From an uncultured Alphaproteobacteria bacterium (GTDB lineage Bacteria > Pseudomonadota > Alphaproteobacteria > Caulobacterales > Caulobacteraceae), in assembly GCA_937920085.1 (NCBI GenBank), contig CALETE010000012.1, positions 104,501 through 168,500 of the forward strand: 64,000 nucleotides of DNA, written 5' to 3'. The notes beneath the pieces were generated by a model. It worked only from the letters and a program-made list of their open reading frames with translations. It was not told the origin of the DNA and ran no database searches. A program made the translations under genes and the position numbers. Of this stretch, positions 50,507 through 60,385 are shown in pieces (within the stretch, counting starts at the first letter, position 1; the number at the start of each line of letters is the position of its first letter).

Positions 50507-51333
50507 GTCTTATCTGACAACGCCCGCGCTAAACTCAGAAAACCCGATAAGTCGATTGTTTCTGCCCGGCGATCCGCAGACAAGCCAGCGGCTTGGCAAA
50601 GGCTTTCGCCGCCAATTGCCTTCAGGCTGGATCGCAACATTTTCCGTCGCTGACCAAAGGCTGCGGCCGTCACGCGTTGCAGGGCGTCGAGCAGGTCTGT
50701 GGGAAGTGGGGCGTCTGTCGGAACCAATCTGACAACGGCGGATGTGACCTTTGGCGGTGGGGTGAAAGCCTGTGCCGGGACATCCATGACCCTGCGCGCC
50801 GAAGCGGTTGCCGCGGCCAAAACCGCCAGACGTCCATAGGCCTCGTCATTGGCACCCGCGACGATCCGATCCACAACCTCCCTTTGGAACATTAGGGTCA
50901 GGCTTTCAGGCCTGAATGGGCCGGTGAGCCACTTAATGAGGAGCGCGGTTCCGACATTATAAGGCAGGTTGGAGACCACAGCAGCTGGCACTCCGTTGAG
51001 TAACCTTTTCTCATCAACCTTTAGGGCGTCGTCGAAAATCAGCGTGAGGCGGCCGTTTGCAGCATCTGCGAGGTCGTTCAGAAGCGGTCTAAATCGCTCA
51101 TCTTTTTCTACCGCTATGACTCGCGCGCCGGTTTCTAGCAGGGCGCGCGTGAGACCACCGGGGCCAGGGCCCACCTCGATGACCGTGAGATCGGGGGAGA
51201 GGTCCGCCAATTTCACAATCTTTCGCGTAATATTCAAATCCAGCAAAAAGTGCTGACCAAATCCCTTGTTTGCCATCAGGCCATGGGCGGCCAAACTTTC
51301 CCGAAGGGGTGGGAGGTGATCGAAAGCGGTCAC
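50503..51333 (-). CDS. ksgA: 16S rRNA (adenine(1518)-N6/adenine(1519)-N6)-dimethyltransferase
   Basis: Dimethylates two adjacent adenines in the 3' hairpin of 16S rRNA, a late checkpoint in 30S assembly. It is 276 residues from GTG 51333. Motifs are GFGQHFLLD, the SAM-binding VIEVGPGPGGLTRALL, IAVEKDERF and the catalytic VSNLPYNVG. GTG 51333 forms a GTGA overlap with the pdxA stop and has AGGA upstream; another GTG at 51345 would add four residues. The pdxA-ksgA pairing downstream of surA is widely conserved. Confidence 0.95.
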   Translation of the reverse strand: MTAFDHLPPLRESLAAHGLMANKGFGQHFLLDLNITRKIVKLADLSPDLTVIEVGPGPGGLTRALLETGARVIAVEKDERFRPLLNDLADAANGRLTLIFDDALKVDEKRLLNGVPAAVVSNLPYNVGTALLIKWLTGPFRPESLTLMFQREVVDRIVAGANDEAYGRLAVLAAATASARRVMDVPAQAFTPPPKVTSAVVRLVPTDAPLPTDLLDALQRVTAAAFGQRRKMLRSSLKAIGGESLCQAAGLSADRRAETIDLSGFLSLARALSDKT

Positions 51334-52328
51334 CGGGTCCTGCACTCTGCGATGGCTTGGGCCATACGTATGGCGGCGATCATGCTCTCAGCCCGGGCGA
51401 TGCCCTGACCTGCAATATCGAAAGCGGTGCCGTGATCTGGGGAAGTGCGCACAATTGGCAAACCAAGGCTGACATTAACGCCGCCCCAAAAATCCAGCAT
51501 TTTCACAGGGATAAGGGCTTGATCATGATACATACAGAGTGCGGCGTCATAGGTCGTGCGGCGTTCTGTGGTGAACAGGCTGTCTGCAGGATAGGGTCCG
51601 GAGGCGTCAACGCCGAGGCCTCTCAGGCGGACAATGGCGGGCTCGATAATCTCAATCTCTTCGCGGCCAATAGACCCGCTCTCTCCGGCGTGCGGATTTA
51701 ACCCAGCTACAGCAAGTCTCGGATGGCTTATGCCAAAGTCTCGCTGCAGGGCTTGCGCCGCCACAAGGCCCGTATGAACAATCTGTTCGATATTGAGGGA
51801 TGGGGACACGTCGGCGAGAGGCTTGTGAATGGTCACAAGGCAGGTTCGTAATCCCTCGACCGCCAACATCATCACTGGGCCGCGCGCGCCGTCGATAGGT
51901 GTTTTCGCCGTCAGGGCGCCAAGATATTCGGTATGCCCGGGGTATTGAAACCCAGCGCTGTAAAGGTTGGCCTTGGCGATGGGCGCAGTCACTAAGCCTG
52001 AAGCTTCTTGGCTCAAGCAGAGTTCGACCGCCTCACGGATCCAGCCGATGATGGCATCCGCGGCCCCTTCCGAGGGACGTCCAGGAATAACCTGCGAGCC
52101 GACCGCCCGATGAAGGACGGGGACTGCCTGCGGAAACAGAGTTTCTACGGCCGCGAGGCTGGTGATCGGCTCGGCTGGAAATCCCTGGCTTTGCAGGAGG
52201 TCACAATCGCCCGTGACGACAAAAGCCTGGCCCTGTCGGCTGAGCGCCCGCCAAGCCTTGCCGATGATTTCCGGCCCGATTCCGGCCGGATCACCCATGG
52301 ATACGATCAAGGGGCGGTGTTGCGGCAA
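51330..52328 (-). CDS. pdxA: 4-hydroxythreonine-4-phosphate dehydrogenase
   Basis: NAD-dependent step of the DXP-dependent pyridoxal phosphate pathway. It has 332 residues. Motifs are SMGDPAGIGPEIIGKAW (10-26), APIAKANLYSAGF, YPGHTEYLG and the metal-binding MYHDQALIPVK near the C-terminus. The start is TTG 52328, since the next in-frame ATG would remove the first strand. It is 15 bases after surA and overlaps ksgA, within the lptF-lptG-lptD-surA-pdxA-ksgA operon. Dxr, which uses the same DXP precursor, is encoded elsewhere in the window. Confidence 0.95.
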   Translation of the reverse strand: MPQHRPLIVSMGDPAGIGPEIIGKAWRALSRQGQAFVVTGDCDLLQSQGFPAEPITSLAAVETLFPQAVPVLHRAVGSQVIPGRPSEGAADAIIGWIREAVELCLSQEASGLVTAPIAKANLYSAGFQYPGHTEYLGALTAKTPIDGARGPVMMLAVEGLRTCLVTIHKPLADVSPSLNIEQIVHTGLVAAQALQRDFGISHPRLAVAGLNPHAGESGSIGREEIEIIEPAIVRLRGLGVDASGPYPADSLFTTERRTTYDAALCMYHDQALIPVKMLDFWGGVNVSLGLPIVRTSPDHGTAFDIAGQGIARAESMIAAIRMAQAIAECRTR

Positions 52329-52343
52329 TTCGGCCCTGCGTCC

Positions 52344-53678
52344 CTACCGCGTTTCGATTGTCGCAGAGTTCCGCAGATCTCGCATGTAACGTCGGGCGAT
52401 CATGCTCAGTTGCTGGCTGAACAAGCGGTTTTCAATCTGATCTCGACTGGTCGCTTCGTCATCGCCCCCAGAGCGTTTACCGCAAATCCCCAGAATGTGC
52501 AGGCCCGCAGCCGTGCGGATCGGGTCTGAAATCTGCCCGACCTTCAAAGTCTCGGCAGCCTCCCGGAAGGCTGGCGCCAGGTCTTTGATTTCTGCCTCTC
52601 CAAGGTCCCCAGCAACCACGCCCGAGACCTTGGCCGCCTGCTTTTCGAGATCTTCGCAGCCCTTGATCTGTCCCTTCAACGCCAGGAGCTTTACCTTGGC
52701 GGCCTCAAGATCCGCCGGGCTTGCTGATTGGGGTAGGGCGATCGCCGCTTGTTTCAAATTGACGAGCGTGGCGCTGGCACCTGCCCGTTTGTCCTGAAGA
52801 TAAATGATATAGACGCCGTCTCGGACCTCAATTGGCTTGGAAAGCTGGCCTGGACGCATTTGTTCAATGGCCGCATCAACCTCCACCGGCATTTCGCCTA
52901 GGGTGATCCAGCCAACTTCTCCCCCGGTTGCCGCAGACGCAGAGGCTGAAAACTGGCGGGCCACGGACTGGAAGGGTGCACCCTGCTGAAGTTGGGCAAT
53001 CAGCTGTGTAGCGCCCGAGATGGCTGTCTGCATGCCGCCGACCCGATTTGCGTCCAGGAAGACTTCCGAAATTTGATACTGAGGCTTTGAGGCGGATGCC
53101 TGGATGCGTTGCAATTGAGCATTGATCTGGTCATCACCAATTCGCAGACGTGAGCCATATCGTCCGCGAATCCACCTCTGCCAGCTAATTTGCGCACGCA
53201 ATTGCTGCTTAAGGGTCTCCATCCCAATACCTTGGCTGCTCAATTGGGCGGAGAATTGTTGGGGCGTGACGCGGTTCTGCGACGCCATTGCCGACAGCTC
53301 TTCGTTGACCTCGTCATCCTTGGCGACCAGGTCCATTTTTTGCTCCTTCTCGACCCGCTTCAACTCGTGGAGTTGCAGGCGCTCGTCGACGAGACTGATG
53401 AGCGCTTCACGTTGAAACTGAGGGAGGGTTTGCTCCGTCGGTTGAACGCCGCTGGTTGCGATTAGAAGCCGCATCCTCTGGGCGAGGTCGTAGGTCGAGA
53501 TAATTTCATCATTCACAATGGCAGCGACTGACGCCGTCGCAGGCGGTGCCGGCGCAGCTGTTGGCGCGGTGGGGGCCGCCGATGGCGCTTGCGCCAAGGC
53601 CCCTGGCGCAAAACCGACGAGGGTCGCCATAAACGCCCCGCGTGCCCAAAGGCCCGTGACTTTCGCCGATGTCTTCAT
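52344..53678 (-). CDS. surA: Periplasmic chaperone SurA
   Basis: Peptidyl-prolyl isomerase and chaperone escorting outer-membrane proteins, including LptD, to BAM. It has 444 residues from ATG 53678. The signal peptide (1-30, ending ALAQA) and an Ala/Pro-rich linker are followed by the SurA N-domain (about 50-200, VAAIVNDEIISTYDLAQRM) and two parvulin segments (about 210-310 and 320-420; ATGGEVGWITLGEMP). An in-frame ATG at 53852 lies inside lptD and is rejected. It sits directly downstream of its main client LptD. Confidence 0.94.
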   Translation of the reverse strand: MKTSAKVTGLWARGAFMATLVGFAPGALAQAPSAAPTAPTAAPAPPATASVAAIVNDEIISTYDLAQRMRLLIATSGVQPTEQTLPQFQREALISLVDERLQLHELKRVEKEQKMDLVAKDDEVNEELSAMASQNRVTPQQFSAQLSSQGIGMETLKQQLRAQISWQRWIRGRYGSRLRIGDDQINAQLQRIQASASKPQYQISEVFLDANRVGGMQTAISGATQLIAQLQQGAPFQSVARQFSASASAATGGEVGWITLGEMPVEVDAAIEQMRPGQLSKPIEVRDGVYIIYLQDKRAGASATLVNLKQAAIALPQSASPADLEAAKVKLLALKGQIKGCEDLEKQAAKVSGVVAGDLGEAEIKDLAPAFREAAETLKVGQISDPIRTAAGLHILGICGKRSGGDDEATSRDQIENRLFSQQLSMIARRYMRDLRNSATIETR

Positions 53679-53739
53679 GGGGTCGTGCAATCCTTCAAAG
53701 CGTATCGCGGTTTGAAGCGCGCGCTTAAGTTCCTCAAAG

Positions 53740-56025
53740 TCAGTTGGCATACATCGGCCCGCCCAATGTGGCGAGGGTGAGGCGCACGGCCACAGATTCT
53801 GATTTGCCGAGACGGCCAACCACCACGTCCTCGCGGCGATAAATGACATCAATCCTGGTACATTCGTCGCGATAGACCAGCCCGAGGTCGCGGATAAGCC
53901 AAGCGCTCTGCGCCAGGTCGCGGTTTCCGTAGGCCGAAAGGCCCCAGTGCTTGCTCAGATAGACTTCGCCGCCAAGGTCGACATTTTCAGTTTTTTGGCC
54001 CGTTGGTCCAGAAACGTCACGCAGGTATCGGAAATAACCGTTGCCGTGCTTGACCGTGACGTTCGCACCCGCCTCTGCCCTTTGCAGGGTGAGGGTATCG
54101 CTGTCGAGACGGGCACGGCTGAAGAATGAAACGCCGGGTAGGGGCTGAGCATCAGCGGCCACAATCCAATCGGAGGCCTTTTTCGTCAGCCCGCTTGTGG
54201 TCGAAAACACATCACTGTCGGCGGTGCGAAAGCTACGCCCGATCAAAAGGCTAGCCCGCCTGCCGTCATCCCAAAGCACGCTCGCGCGTCCACCAAGATT
54301 AGCCCTCAGACCATCTTCGTAGAGATCGTGGCCTGGAAATTTCTCGGGCCTGAACAGGTTCGTCTCGTCATACTCGAACGCGATAGAGTCCTCGTTGAGG
54401 TAGATCGGCGCACCCGTCGCGGATTTGCCCACCCGGATCGGACGAACCCGGGGTGAAATAACGATTTGTCCAACAGGTTCAAGGATTACAGTCGATAGTT
54501 GAAACCTACGAACGAGGGGAAGGCTGATGTCAGCGCCCGCAGAAACAAGGCCGCGCGCAACGCTATCAGTTTTTCCCTTTATCCCATTCAAATCATTCAG
54601 ATTGTAGGCGTCAAATCTCACGTTTGCGAATGGAACGATCCTAAGACCCGCGGTCGAGGTCAAGGTCGCCCGCCAATCGGCTTCGCCAGATATCCGCCGG
54701 CTATCCAGACCCGGTAGGCGAAGGGCCGGGGTGTCGGGTGATTGGTCTCGCGTCAAGGCGACAGCCGACCCTAGGAGGCGCAGGCGTCCGCCCAGGAAGG
54801 CCTGGCTCGGCTCCCAGCGTCCTTCAACCAAGGGGGCGACGATCGGAAATGTCCGGTCATTATCGCCAGGGCGCAGGCCTTGAATGGAAAACGCGGCGAC
54901 AGAAAACCAAGAGGTCTGATCCTGGCGAGTGGCATAGACCTGAGACATCAGCCGCCGGTCGTCGGCCACATAGGGGCCGCGAGCGACATAGACATCCCCG
55001 ATGTCGTACTTGTCGAAAATCAGCTTATCGGAGGTCCGCTCTGCGCTGAAGCCCCACCGCCAGGACTCGTCCAGAGCAAAGGCCCCTGAAGCCAAAATAT
55101 AGCTCCGGGAGGTGTTGGCCCCAAAGCCTTTGCCCTTGCCGTCAAAGTCGGTGTCGTGGGTGTACCCCCCCCGCGCGTCTATGGCACCGGAGTTGAACCT
55201 CTGACGATATCGCGCATTAAGCAGCGGATTAATTTTTGTATTAATTTGAGGGCTTAGAGTTAAATCCGAAGATGGAGACAGGACCTGAACATAGGGCTGC
55301 TCATAGGACAAGCCACGCCTATTTGAGAGACCATAGCTAGGCTGAAGGAGACCAGATTTGCGGACAGCTTGGGGATCCGGATGCCAGAAGACCGGCAGGT
55401 ACATGACCGGTATGCCCAAAATCTGGATGGTCGCATTCTTATAATAGACCACTTGGTGCACGTGGTCCTGAACCACCTGGTCGGCTTTGATGGACCAGCT
55501 GGGTGCCTTTGACGCTCCGCTTTCAGCACAAACGTCGCAGGGTGTATAAATGGCACGCGCCAGTTCGTTGACATCAGCGCTGCGATGAACCGCCGTCGCG
55601 GCAGCCAATTTCACATTCAGGCCCATGCGTGCCGAAAAGCCCTCTACGGCCCCAACCCGCATGTTGTTGTCCAAGACCGCCTTGTTCGCAAACTCCACGG
55701 ACTTGTCCGGATTGATGATCTGGACGTGCCCTTCGGCGGTCATAATCCCCCGCGTCTGATCGTAGACCAGGTGATCAGCCCTAACCGTCCGGCCTTCGTA
55801 GCGAACTTCAACAGATCCTGAAGCGGTTGTGACTTGAGACTTATCGTTGCGTGCGACCTCGTCAGCCTCAAGATAGAGCTCGCCCGCCTTTAGCCCGTCG
55901 GCGGGTGGAGGGGGCACGGCCTTGGCGCGTTGCACCTCAGAATGTGCAATTCCGCTCCAGGACAACACCACAAGGGCGACGCCGGCAAGCAAGCCACATT
56001 TGGCCGAGGGGAATCTCAAACTCAT
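53740..56025 (-). CDS. lptD: LPS-assembly protein LptD
   Basis: Outer-membrane beta-barrel that, with LptE, inserts LPS into the outer leaflet. It has 761 residues. The signal peptide (1-29) is followed by the N-terminal jellyroll/OstA domain (about 50-160; LYLEADEVARNDKSQVTTAS, RADHLVYDQTRGIM) and a large barrel with many antiparallel strands to the C-terminus. The mature protein has three cysteines: Cys163 and Cys166 (TPCDVC) and Cys722 (RDECTR), unlike the four of E. coli. ATG 56025 is used. It lies 46 bases after lptG and 61 before surA. Confidence 0.95.
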   Translation of the reverse strand: MSLRFPSAKCGLLAGVALVVLSWSGIAHSEVQRAKAVPPPPADGLKAGELYLEADEVARNDKSQVTTASGSVEVRYEGRTVRADHLVYDQTRGIMTAEGHVQIINPDKSVEFANKAVLDNNMRVGAVEGFSARMGLNVKLAAATAVHRSADVNELARAIYTPCDVCAESGASKAPSWSIKADQVVQDHVHQVVYYKNATIQILGIPVMYLPVFWHPDPQAVRKSGLLQPSYGLSNRRGLSYEQPYVQVLSPSSDLTLSPQINTKINPLLNARYRQRFNSGAIDARGGYTHDTDFDGKGKGFGANTSRSYILASGAFALDESWRWGFSAERTSDKLIFDKYDIGDVYVARGPYVADDRRLMSQVYATRQDQTSWFSVAAFSIQGLRPGDNDRTFPIVAPLVEGRWEPSQAFLGGRLRLLGSAVALTRDQSPDTPALRLPGLDSRRISGEADWRATLTSTAGLRIVPFANVRFDAYNLNDLNGIKGKTDSVARGLVSAGADISLPLVRRFQLSTVILEPVGQIVISPRVRPIRVGKSATGAPIYLNEDSIAFEYDETNLFRPEKFPGHDLYEDGLRANLGGRASVLWDDGRRASLLIGRSFRTADSDVFSTTSGLTKKASDWIVAADAQPLPGVSFFSRARLDSDTLTLQRAEAGANVTVKHGNGYFRYLRDVSGPTGQKTENVDLGGEVYLSKHWGLSAYGNRDLAQSAWLIRDLGLVYRDECTRIDVIYRREDVVVGRLGKSESVAVRLTLATLGGPMYAN

Positions 56026-56071
56026 GATCTCCCCTCTAATGGCGACCGGGCGGAATGGCTAGGCAGCAAGT

Positions 56072-57166
56072 CTAGCCGTCCTCTGTGTAGCAGAGCAGGG
56101 TGAGTCCCGACAGCAAGGCTATGGTGGGCGGTGCCCAGGCTGCAAAGGCCAGGGGGATTATGTCGGCGCTGGCCAATGCCCCTGAAAATTGGTTGAAGAA
56201 AAAGAACACAAACCCAAAGGCGGCGCCAGCGCCGGCAAGCCCGGCAAGGCCGCCCAGCCGATCAAGCCTCAAAGAAAACGCGGCAGCCAAAATCGCCATA
56301 GCGGCGAACAAGAGGGGCGTTGCAAGCAATTGCTCCAAGCGAAGTCGATAGCCCGCGGCACTGAAGCCTGCGAGCTCAGTTTGTCGGATTGCGTTGGAGA
56401 GTTTCCAGAAGGCGATGGAGTCTGGCGAAGAAAAGCGTTCCATTGCCGATTCGGCATCGAGCGTGGACCTTATGAGAAGGGAGGCGGACCTAACCGAATT
56501 CTCGCCCGCAGAGGCCTCTCGGACGCTAGATAAGCGCCAAAATCCAGGGATTAGCTCGGCATTGGCGGCTTCAAGCCTTCTCCGGAACCTGGGCAGACCC
56601 TTGTCGTCCTTCTGGTAAATATAGACGGAGACCCCCTTTAAGCGCACCTGACCCCGGAGGTTGTCCCGGGCCTTGGCGTGGATCACCATCAGGTTTTTCT
56701 CGTCTCCCTGGCGTAGCCAGACTTCCTTTGGGGTGTCTCCCAGATAGGTGTCCATCAGACTTGCGCGCTTGGCTTCAAAGCGCGCGGAAAGGTCGGCCGC
56801 CAGGGGATTGAATACCGTGACGGTGAGGACCCCTATGAGAAAAGCTGCAGCCGCAGAGGGGCCGATGAACCGCCAAGCCGAGACCCCAGCGGCGCGCATG
56901 GCCACCAGTTCACTACTGCGGTTCATGCCGATGTAGGCGCTCATGCCACCGCCCAGGAAAACAAAAGGCAAGAGTAGGAGGATCAGCCCAGGTGACTTGT
57001 AGAGGGTCATAATGAAAAGGTCCCCGACCCCAACATCGGCCCGCACCCCGACAGAGCGGGATAGGTCAACAAACTGGACTAGAAGGATGACCGCCGAGAT
57101 GACCGCCAAGGCCGCCCCGACACCTGCGAAGGTTCTGAATAGGACATAACGCTCAAGCCGCCCCAT
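56072..57166 (-). CDS. lptG: LPS export ABC transporter permease LptG
   Basis: One of two permease subunits that extract LPS from the inner membrane. It has 364 residues from ATG 57166. Helices 1-3 are at about 12-110, a periplasmic jellyroll at about 135-260, and helices 4-6 at about 275-360. Recognised from MGRLERYVLFRTF, the YKSPGLILLLLPFVFLGGGM stretch and NRSSELVAMRAAGVSAWRF coupling helix. The frame is open far upstream, but this ATG gives the conserved N-terminus. It is five bases after lptF. The LptB ATPase and LptC are not in this window. Confidence 0.94.
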   Translation of the reverse strand: MGRLERYVLFRTFAGVGAALAVISAVILLVQFVDLSRSVGVRADVGVGDLFIMTLYKSPGLILLLLPFVFLGGGMSAYIGMNRSSELVAMRAAGVSAWRFIGPSAAAAFLIGVLTVTVFNPLAADLSARFEAKRASLMDTYLGDTPKEVWLRQGDEKNLMVIHAKARDNLRGQVRLKGVSVYIYQKDDKGLPRFRRRLEAANAELIPGFWRLSSVREASAGENSVRSASLLIRSTLDAESAMERFSSPDSIAFWKLSNAIRQTELAGFSAAGYRLRLEQLLATPLLFAAMAILAAAFSLRLDRLGGLAGLAGAGAAFGFVFFFFNQFSGALASADIIPLAFAAWAPPTIALLSGLTLLCYTEDG

Positions 57167-57171
57167 GGTCT

Positions 57172-58317
57172 CTACACTGCCCCTGCATGGCCAATGAAAG
57201 AGGCAAGGCCTTGCTTGCGGATATCGATATGGCGCGAAACCTTCTGGCGAAATATCCCGGCCAGTGCCCAGGCCGCGCCTGAGACGGGGATTATGTATTG
57301 CATGACATTGAGCCAGGCATTGTTCTCGCTGCCGGCCTCCACAGCAAAACCGACAATGCGCAAGACGGCGGCTGCCGCGCCGATGACGGCCATGCGTCGA
57401 CCATATCCCAAACGAGAAAAGCCACCGCCGATAATGGCCCAGAGGGCGAAACACATGAAGGTCAGATTATAGAGGGGGGTTGAAAGGCGGGCGTGCCCTT
57501 CAGCGAGTAATTTTTCATAATTCCGCTTTTCCCAGTCCTGGGTCAGGTCGGGAAAGAACAGTTCGTGGAGGTAACGGTCTGAGGGCTTGTAGTGCACCAA
57601 CTCGCTTGTGCTGGTCAGTTGGGAAAGTTCGAAAGGGTAGTCGTCAAAGGTCAGATAGTTCAGGACTCCACGCTTTGAAAACTCCTGGGTTGAGCCCCGG
57701 TGCATTTCCAGGACGGGCTTGCCACCGCGTTTTACGATACGCCCCGTATCGGCCGTGTAGGTCGTTGCCGCGCCGTTTGTTCCGGCTTGGTGGATGAACA
57801 GATTGTGGATGAGCCCGCCATTGTCGATGCTTTGGGCATAAACTGTCAGTCCCGAAACCGGCGCTGTGAATTCGCCCTCTCTGACCAAGGTCGAAGCGAG
57901 ATCGGTTCGAACTTCGAAAAGGACTTCTCGCATTGCTCGAAGCGCTGCGGGCTGAATCCAGAGATTCAGAACGAGGGCAAACACGGTCATCACCGATGCC
58001 AGGCGTAGGGCCGGCGAAATGACGCGCCAACGGCTCATGCCACCGGCAAAGCAAACCACGATTTCCTGGTCTACTTGTAAGCGGTTCAAGGTTATCAAGG
58101 CGGCCACAAAGAGGGCGATCGGCATGACCATATTGATCAGCTGAGGCATGGCCAGAAGTGTCACCTTAAGGAACACCAGGGCGCTTTGCCTTTGGCTGAC
58201 GATGATCTCCAACTGACCCAAGCTGGTCGACAGCAAGGCAACAGCCGACAAGGCCGCCACAGCTAGGAGTGTCGGCGTTAGCAATTGTCTCAGGAGATAA
58301 CGGTCAATTAGGCGCAT
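57172..58317 (-). CDS. lptF: LPS export ABC transporter permease LptF
   Basis: Partner permease of LptG. It has 381 residues from ATG 58317, preceded by CAGGAG-like bases inside the reading context of the leader. Six helices surround a periplasmic jellyroll (about 125-255). Typical parts are MRLIDRYLLRQLLTPTLL, NMVMPIALFVAALITLNRL and DQEIVVCFAGGMSRWRVISP. An in-frame ATG at 58401 would add 28 residues and is disfavoured. It heads the lptF-lptG-lptD-surA-pdxA-ksgA operon and is divergent from pepA. Confidence 0.94.
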   Translation of the reverse strand: MRLIDRYLLRQLLTPTLLAVAALSAVALLSTSLGQLEIIVSQRQSALVFLKVTLLAMPQLINMVMPIALFVAALITLNRLQVDQEIVVCFAGGMSRWRVISPALRLASVMTVFALVLNLWIQPAALRAMREVLFEVRTDLASTLVREGEFTAPVSGLTVYAQSIDNGGLIHNLFIHQAGTNGAATTYTADTGRIVKRGGKPVLEMHRGSTQEFSKRGVLNYLTFDDYPFELSQLTSTSELVHYKPSDRYLHELFFPDLTQDWEKRNYEKLLAEGHARLSTPLYNLTFMCFALWAIIGGGFSRLGYGRRMAVIGAAAAVLRIVGFAVEAGSENNAWLNVMQYIIPVSGAAWALAGIFRQKVSRHIDIRKQGLASFIGHAGAV

Positions 58318-58475
58318 GACGAAGAATAATGGTCCCCGCTGACGTTTTGGCGCGCCCAGCATGTTCAACCGTTCTAAATCATGGGTCGCTGCGCCGCACA
58401 ACCTTGCGAGAAGGCCCTAACCCTCGATACCATGCAAAGCGCTGTGCGCGTTTCGCCTAATTCGAAAGTATTCCC

Positions 58476-59930
58476 ATGCAAATCGCCTTTATCGCCGCCG
58501 AACAAGACCTTCCCGCAGACGCCGTTTTGGGGCTGCTAATCCCAGAGGGGTCTGATCTCTTGGCCCCGGATGGGCTCTATTCAAGGGCGGCGTCTGGCAG
58601 CCGGTTTACCGGGGCGAAAGGTCAAGTTCTCGATATCCTGGGCTCAGAGGCCGCCACGCGGGTGGTGCTTGTCGGCGTAGGAAAGGCGGCAGAGTTCGAT
58701 GCAACCTCTGCCGAAAATGGCGCTGCCTCGGCGTTTGGCCACGTAAAGGCCTGCGGTCTGTCATCGCTTCGCTTAGTTCTGCCGATCGATAGCGCAGAAC
58801 TCGCGGCCCATGCTGCGCTCGGGGCGCGGTTGGCCAGCTATCGGTTTGACAAATACCGGACCAAGGAAAAGCCTGAGGTCAAACCGTCAATCGCTCATGT
58901 GGAAGTTGTGGCAGCCGATCCTGCAGCGGCAAGCAGCGCATTCACGCCTCTGGCGGCCTTGGCCGACGCTGTCAGCTTTGCCAGAGACCTGGTCTCCGAA
59001 CCGCCCAATGTACTCTACCCCGAGGAATTCGCCCGTCGGGCCAAGTCCCTTGAGAGTCTCGGACTGCAGGTGGAAATCCTGGGCGAAGTCGAGATGGCGA
59101 AGCTGGGTATGGGATCCTTGCTCGGCGTCGGGCAGGGCAGTACCCGCGAGAGCCAGCTGGCGATTTTGAAATGGAATGGCGCAGCCGACCCGGCCGCCCA
59201 ACCCATCGCCTTTGTGGGTAAAGGTGTTTGCTTCGATACCGGTGGTATCAGCCTAAAGCCCGCCGACGGCATGGAAGACATGAAGTGGGATATGGGTGGC
59301 GCAGCCGCCGTCGCAGGCCTCATGCACGTCCTGGCTGGGCGGAAGGCCAAGGTAAATGCCGTTGGTATCCTCGGCCTCGTTGAAAACATGCCCGATGGCG
59401 GTGCCCAAAGGCCAGGCGACGTCGTCACCTCCATGTCTGGGCAGACGATCGAGATCATTAATACCGACGCCGAGGGGCGCTTGGTGCTGGCCGATGCCGT
59501 TTGGTACTGCCAGGAGCGTTTCAAGCCGAAGTTCTTGGTTGATCTGGCGACGCTGACAGGTGCCATCATCATTTCGCTCGGCAATGACTATGCAGGGCTC
59601 TTCAGCAATAATGACGAACTGGCTGACAATCTTTTGGCCGCATCAAAAGCGGAGTCTGAGCCCCTGTGGCGCATGCCCCTGCCGCCCCAATACGATAAGG
59701 GGATCGACAGTATGATTGCGGATATGAAGAACACGGGTGGCCGTCCTGGCGGCTCGATTACGGCAGCGCTGTTCATTCAGCGTTTCGTCAATGGCTTGCC
59801 TTGGGCGCACTTGGATATCGCGTCTACCGCCTGGGCTAAGCCCTCAAACAAGCCCACAAGTCCAGACGGTGCCACCGGCTATGGCGTAAGGCTTTTGAAC
59901 CGCATGGTTGCCGATAAGTACGAAGGCTAA
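58476..59930 (+). CDS. pepA: Leucyl aminopeptidase (M17)
   Basis: Cytosolic hexameric metallo-aminopeptidase that trims N-terminal residues from peptides. It has 484 residues: an N-terminal macro-like domain (about 1-160), then the catalytic domain with VGKGVCFDTGGISLKPADGM, MKWDMGGAAAVAGLMH and the M17 signature NTDAEGRLVLADAVWY, plus GGRPGGSITAALF near the C-terminus. ATG 58476 is used. It is divergent from lptF across 158 bases. holC follows after two bases, a conserved pair in proteobacteria. Confidence 0.96.
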   Translation: MQIAFIAAEQDLPADAVLGLLIPEGSDLLAPDGLYSRAASGSRFTGAKGQVLDILGSEAATRVVLVGVGKAAEFDATSAENGAASAFGHVKACGLSSLRLVLPIDSAELAAHAALGARLASYRFDKYRTKEKPEVKPSIAHVEVVAADPAAASSAFTPLAALADAVSFARDLVSEPPNVLYPEEFARRAKSLESLGLQVEILGEVEMAKLGMGSLLGVGQGSTRESQLAILKWNGAADPAAQPIAFVGKGVCFDTGGISLKPADGMEDMKWDMGGAAAVAGLMHVLAGRKAKVNAVGILGLVENMPDGGAQRPGDVVTSMSGQTIEIINTDAEGRLVLADAVWYCQERFKPKFLVDLATLTGAIIISLGNDYAGLFSNNDELADNLLAASKAESEPLWRMPLPPQYDKGIDSMIADMKNTGGRPGGSITAALFIQRFVNGLPWAHLDIASTAWAKPSNKPTSPDGATGYGVRLLNRMVADKYEG

Positions 59931-59932
59931 CC

Positions 59933-60385
59933 GTGCCCCAAGCTGAGGTCTGGTTTTACCACCTGGAACGGTCAAGCCTTGATCAAGTCTTGCCTGAACT
60001 CTTGGAAAAGACCCTGGCGCGCGGTTGGAGGGCGGTGATCCGCCCGCCAGGCGAACAGATGATTGAGCGGCTGGATCAGTGGTTGTGGACCTATCGCGAC
60101 GATAGCTTTCTTCCCCATGGTCCCGCCGCTGAGCCTGGGGCTTCACGCCAGCCGATTGTCCTGACGACTGGACCCGAAAACCCGAACCAGGCGCAGGCGC
60201 TGTTTCTCGTGGACGGGTCGCCGACGCAGGACATGGACGGGTATGAGAGATGCATAGTCTTGTTTGACGGTGCAGATGAGTCTGCCTTGGCCAAGGCACG
60301 ATCTCAGTGGAAGGCTGTTAAAGCCTCTGGCGCAACAGTCAGCTACTGGAAGCAACAGGCTCGGGGCTGGGAGAAGCAGGCATGA
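59933..60385 (+). CDS. holC: DNA polymerase III chi subunit
   Basis: Clamp-loader accessory subunit that links the replisome to single-strand-binding protein. It has 150 residues. The HolC fold is indicated by VWFYHLERSSLDQVLPELLE, the ALARGWRA-like turn, LDQWLWTYRDDSFLPHG and the IVLTTGPENPNQAQALFLVD stretch. The GTG start is two bases after the pepA stop. Its stop overlaps the next ATG as ATGA. With dnaE this gives two DNA polymerase III genes in the window, far apart. Confidence 0.93.
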   Translation: MPQAEVWFYHLERSSLDQVLPELLEKTLARGWRAVIRPPGEQMIERLDQWLWTYRDDSFLPHGPAAEPGASRQPIVLTTGPENPNQAQALFLVDGSPTQDMDGYERCIVLFDGADESALAKARSQWKAVKASGATVSYWKQQARGWEKQA

